Assembly: GCF_040605635.1 (NCBI RefSeq)
Contig: NZ_JBEXDG010000045.1
Span: 1-64,000, forward strand
Length of the DNA stretch: 64,000 bases
Reading direction: 5' to 3'
DNA from: Dactylosporangium sp040605635
GTDB lineage: Bacteria > Actinomycetota > Actinomycetes > Mycobacteriales > Micromonosporaceae
Shown: positions 11,501 to 17,500 of the stretch, piece by piece
How positions within the stretch are numbered: the stretch's first letter is position 1
Layout of the letters: the number at the start of each line of letters is the position of its first letter
Notes under the pieces: model-generated
What the model was told of the DNA's origin: nothing
The model's database searches: none
Seen by the model: only the letters and a program-made list of their open reading frames with translations
Program-made: the position numbers and the translations under genes

Positions 11501-14500
11501 GCCCTTGTCGGTCGGCAGGAACCGCAGCTTCGCACCGGCGGCGAACCCCTGCCCGCCACCGGCGGACGACCCACCGGAGTCCAGCCCCATCGAGAGGTTG
11601 ACGATCTGATGTTCCTTGGTGAACCGGGGATTGGCGGTCGGGTCCTCGAACATCTCGGGGGCGACGCCCGCCCGGGCCGTCCCGTCGGCGGGCACGATCA
11701 CCTGGCGGGGCCGGGCGGTGATCGTCACGCGGGCCGAGCGGACCCGGAAGAACGTGAACCAGCCGGTGTGCCGTTTGCGCAGGGTGATCGGGAAACCGTC
11801 CTGGTGGATGCCGTCGAAGTTCGAGTCGAACGCCTGCGTCGACAGCAGCTTGCGCAGCAGCGCGCCGTTGCTGACCTGGCTGTCGCGTTTGCGGCTGAAC
11901 CACGAACCGCGCTCGAACGGCGCGTCCGGGTCACGGACCACGTACCCGTACTTGTCCAGTTCCTGTTCGATCCGGTCGACGAGCTTGTCGATGAGTTCCG
12001 GGTCCACCTCCGCGATGCCCATGCCGATGCCGCGGCCCTTGCGGGCGTGGTGCGGGACCGCCGGTGCCGCCCGGTTCTTGAACGTCGTCGGTGGCACCAC
12101 CGGCAGCGTCGTCGCCGGTGGCACCGGGGGTTCGATGGCGTACGCGACCGCGTCGGCAGTGGGCACCCGGACCATCGCCCGGCCGCGGATCGTCGCCGGC
12201 TCGTAGGCGGCGCCCGGATGGCCGTGCCGGGTCCTCGCAACCGCCCGGCGCACACCGTCGCGGGCCTTGACCAGCACGTTACGACGCCGACGGACCCGCA
12301 CGGTCGCCTGGTGCTCGAAGTCCATCTGGTACGCGGAGGTGAAGCCCGCGTACCGTGACACGAGCACCCACAGCCCGAGCCGGCCGGCGCTGTTGCCGTC
12401 CCGGTTGGTCCAGGTCCAGCGCACGTACGGCACCTTCACCGCGAACTTGAGCTTCGGCACCCGCGCGACGAGGAACTCGAGGCTCGGCTCGAGACTGGCC
12501 TCGTTCGTGACCGACTGACCGGCCGTGGTGCCGGAGATCGCGGTCCGGACCTCCTCGACGTGCGCCTTGTCGCTCGGCGCGCTCACCGGGCGGCTCTCGC
12601 CGACCCGCCGCGTCCGCACCCGGACGTTCGCGACGATCCGGCCGTTCTCGACGAGGGAGAACTCGTAGCCGCGGTGCCGGTTCACCGCCTTGTCCAGGTG
12701 GGTGTCCAGATTGGACACCCGGTGCCAGACGGACGCCCGCAGTGGATGCCCCATCGGGATCGGGCCGCGCTGGCGCTCAAGCTGCCGGATGATGTCGTCG
12801 CTGAGCAGGTGCAGGCTCGTCAGGCCCGAGGCGTAGAACACCCTCGGCAGGCGTTCCGCGGCCCCGACGGGTGCCACCTGGTCCGGCCGGGTCGCCGCGG
12901 CCAGCTGGGCGGCGAGCCCGGGCTCACCACGGGTCAGGTACTTCTCCGGCATCGACAGGGTGATCCGCTCAGCGGCCCGGATCGTCTCCGTCGGCCGGTC
13001 GTCCCACCGCTGGGTGGCATCGGCACGCATCCGCAGGTGGTAGGTCCCGTCGGCCGACAGCAGGGCGGCGTCCTCGCGGGTGTCCTCGACCCGGCCGACC
13101 TCCGCGTCCCGCACCGTGCCGGTGGACCGGTTGATGAGGTTCCGTACGAACCGCAAGGCGGCGCCGAGCCGGATCGACAGCAGGCGGCTGGCCACGCCGA
13201 ACGAGAAGCCCACCGATCCGCCGAAGCGGAACCAGCCGGTCGGTCCGGAGTGGCTCTCGCTGTGCGCGCCGACCTGGAAGGTGCCGTGGATCGTCTCGTT
13301 GGCCCGGATCTGCCCGGCCCGGCCGGCAGGCCCGTCCGGGGCGCTGCCGGCCGTGCCGTCCGCGGCCGCCGGCGGCGCGTTCTCCCGCCTGGCGTTCGTC
13401 AGCTCGAGCCGGACGAGGACCTCGATGCTGCCGAGGAAGACGACCATGCCGTCGCCGACGAGGTGCCGGTAGTTGTTGACGAGGAAGCCGGGGAGCTGGT
13501 CCCAGGCCTCCGCGGTCTCCGGCACGTGGTGCTCGGCGGCGAACCGCCTGAGCCGCTCGACGAGCCGGGTGAGGTCGGGCAGCGTGTGGGCGGGGATGCC
13601 GGCGGCGAACGCGATCTGCTCGAGACTGCCGGTGCCGACCGGCACGGCGGCGGGTATCGGCGCGAGGTCCGGGTGGATCCGCTCACGCCCGTCGTCCCAC
13701 GAGTCGCCGATCTCCACGTGTACCGTGACCGCGCCGCGGGTCTCGCCCTCGGCGCCGTCCGCCGGCTCCGCGGCCGTACGGTGCCGGAAGATCACGATGG
13801 GCGTGTCCGAGCCCCGCTGCTCGGCGAGCTGGCGCTGGACGGAGGCCTCCAGGAGCGTGGCGACCGTCTCGGCCCGCCGCCCGCCCAGCTTCGACCCCCA
13901 CACCATGCTGGGGATCTTCCACTTGCCGATCCCGACCCCGAGGCCGCCGGCGTCGCCCTCGACCGTCACGATCACCGGCGCGCCCCGCGGCGGCCGGCCG
14001 GCGGCCGTACGGGTGATCCGCTGGACGAGATCCCTGGCGTGCGCCTCCAGGTCGGTGCCGGCGGCGAGGGCCTGATAGCTACGGGGAGCGAACCGCATGG
14101 TGATGGGCGGGTCGTCGGCCGCGTCGAGGGGCGGCACGGCGGGCACCGCCGGGGTGGTGACCGGCGGGACCTGCGGCCGGGGCGGTGGCTGCGCGACGAA
14201 TGCCTGGAAGTCGGCGAAGCCGGAGCCGCTCTGCACCCGCCGGTACAGCCGGATCGGCTCGCCGGTCGTCCCCGCCCGGTGCAGCCGGCGCAGCTGCGTC
14301 CCGTCGTCCACGAGGACCGTCCGGCCGAGCAGGGCACCGATGAGCATCGGTCCCGCGTCCGAGTGGTCGTGGCGGGCGTCGGGCTCCAGCAGGCTGGCCA
14401 GCGCGCGCCGCAGTCCGGTGTCGCTGCCGTGCCGCACGGCCGCCAGGAACGTGCTGTCCAGGCCGCGGAACGCGGCGAGGTCCTCTGCGGTCAGCTCGTC

Positions 14501-17500
14501 GATGCGTCCCACCAGGTGCTGGCGAAGCTCCAGCACGACCTTCCCCAGTCGCCTCGTGCTGATCACCCGCCGCGAGGCGCTCCGCGCGTCGGACAGCTCC
14601 CGCAACCGGTTGGTCGCCGCAGCGCTCCACGTGAACCCCTGCGAGATGGCGTCGAGGTCGGTGTAGGCCAGCGCGGCCAGCAGATGGTTGCCGTCGCCGA
14701 GCAGGAACGCGCGGTCCTCGGGCCGCAGCCGCGAAGGCTCGTCGGTCGCGGTCGCGGCTACCGTCTCGTCCGGGCGGCGCCGTCCGTGCAGATCCGCAGC
14801 AGTTCCTCCTCCGCCGGCAGCTCGCTGCTCAGCGACTCCCGGGCGACCCGCTCCGCTGTTGCCCGGTCCGCCGGGCTGCTCAGCTCCGAGTACTCGTCGC
14901 CGAAGATCCGCTCCGCCGCCGTCGCCGGTGCGTACACCCAGCGCCGCGTCGGCACGTGCCAGATCACCGCCTGGAAGGGGCCGGTCCACAGTCGTGCCGC
15001 GATCAGTCCCGACGGCGTCGCCGCCGGGTTCCGCACCAGTGTGTGGTACTCGAACGTTGACATCGTGGATGTCGACTCCTTCCAGGCCGATGTCCGCCAT
15101 TGTCAGGTCGTGCCCGGCGAGGACGTCCGAGAAGGTCCGCCCCTGCGACGCCAGTTCCTCGAGGTACATCAACCACTGCACCGGTGAGAGACCCTTGGGA
15201 GACGGGCGGGCGCCGCGGTGGAGGCCGACGAACGCCGCGAAGGTGGTGTCCCGGCTCGCCGGAAGCCATTCGATCCCGTCCGGGATACCGGCGGCCAGGC
15301 CGCTGTCCCGGTTGATCCGGACGATCTCCAGGTAGGCGTCGATCCGTTCGTGCAGCGGCCGGTCGCCCCGGCGGACGCGTTCGTAGAGCGGGTGGGTCCG
15401 CTCGCCCGTCTCGAACGACTTCGGGGTCGGGACCTGAATCTCCAGCAGCTTGCCGTCGGGGTCCTGCAAGGTGATGTTGAGCCCGTACCACCGGTTGCCG
15501 GGTCGCCAGAAGTTGCGGATGGCGTTGTTGTCGCGCTGGGTGTAGCCGCGCTGGCTGAGCTCGGTCAGCAGCTCCTCGAGCATCGTGGCGTAACTGGCCT
15601 CGGGCAGCTGCACCATGAACCGGACCGAGTCCTGGATGTCCTCGAGGAACGAGTCCAGCGCGGTGCCGTCGGTCTGGCGGCGGACCTGGAACTTCCGCGC
15701 GATCGAGGCGAGCTTCTTGGCCCGGTTCTGCGCACCGAGCAACTGGGCCCGCTGGCCGGTCGGATCGATATCACTCATCACCTCCTGCAGTTCTGCGAGC
15801 ACCCGGTCGGCCCGCGCCGCAGCCTCACGGGCCGCCTGCTCCAAGGTGGTTCGCTGTTCTGCGGTGAGCCAGTCGAGCACGTCCTGGTCGTCCTGGAGCG
15901 GATCGACCGGCTGCTGCTCGGCCACCGTCGCGAGCGGGTGCGTCCCCGTCTCCGGCGGCAGCGGCCTCGGCCGGCGGGTCGGTGTGCCCCGGATGTCCGC
16001 CGGCGCTCGCGGGTTGCTGCGCAGCGCGGAGTTCACCAGCGACTGCAGCGGCGATTCCCGTGCCGCCGGCACCGGTGTCAGGTGGTGCGCCCGGTCCTGC
16101 AGCCCGAGCGTCTCCGCGCCGGGCAGGTCCGCCGTCGTCAGATCGTACGCGGCTGCGACCTGGGAGAACGTCCGGTCCGTCGCATCGAGCCCGTCGAGAT
16201 AGTCCTGCCAGCCCTCCGGCTCTGCCCTGATGAGCGCCTCGAGACCCTTGTCCTTGCTCTCCGGGAACCGGCCAAGCCCGGCCGGAAGACGGTTGCTCAG
16301 TCCGCTCCTGTGGCCCAGTCTCATCAGCTCCAGGTACGAGCCCACCCGCGCCGAGAACGGCAGGCTCTTCATGCGCACGACCTTCCAGGCCTCGCGCCCG
16401 TCCTTGTTCAACTGCCACGACGCCTCGGTGTGGAACTGCAGCTCCAGCAACTGGCCGTCCGGGTCCCGCACCTTCACGACCAGCCCGAACCACCGGTTGC
16501 CCGACCGCCAGAAGTTGAGGATGTCCTCGCTGCGGTCGCGGACGGAATACCGTTGCGCTTGCAGCTCAGCCAGCACCCGGTCGACCGTCGCGCCGTACGT
16601 GTCGGAAGGCACCTGCACGGAGAACCGGACGGTGTCCTTGTTCCCGGCGAGGAACGGCCTGACCTGGATGCCGTCCCTGGCGTGCCGGTCCCGGAACTTC
16701 CGTGCCAGATCCTGCACGGCCTTGGCGCTGGACTGCGGATCGAGCAACCTCACCTGTCTGCGGCCCGGATCCACCTTCTGGATCACCTGCTGCATCACCG
16801 GAAGCAACCGGGCGGCCCGCTCCTGGGCGCCCAGGGCGGCGTTCTCGAGCTCTGTCCGCTCGTGCCAGTCGAGACCTTCGAACGGATCCTGCCGGGGCCG
16901 CGACGTGTCGATCGAACCCGCGCGGGACCGGCTGAGCAGCCGCCGGTCGACGGACGTCGAGCGAGAGCCGGCGGCGGTCCGGACGGTCCGTGCCCGGTCG
17001 GGGGAACTGGTCTCTGCGGCGGCGGGGGACGCCCGTCGCGTGCTCGCCGCGGGAAGGTCGGTGCGCTGCGACCCGGAGGTGCCCTGATCCGCGGGCCGGT
17101 CGGGGTGACGCGAACGCCGTACCGCCTCCTGGATCTCCGACTCGTCGAACCCGGTGTCGTCCGTCTGCGACCGGGAGCCGCGCCGTGTGACGGTCCCTTC
17201 CGGTTGCCCGGTCACGGCGCCGTCCACCGCCGGACCGGTGGGCTGCGGATGCGGCGTCTGCGATCGTGACACCGGATCGGTCGTCAGCGGACGCGGCGTC
17301 GACGGGCGGGTCAACGACTCGAACGGGTTCCGGAAGCGCCATGGATCCGTCCCCGACCGCGGGCGCGACGGTGATCTGTCCGTGGGCAGGTCCCGCAGCG
17401 GGATCCGGTCCGAGCCCGGCGTGTTCTGGCCCCAGTTCGAATGCATGCCAGCGGCCCGGATGCCGGTGGGCGCGTCCAGCAGCCCCCGGGTCGCGGCGTC

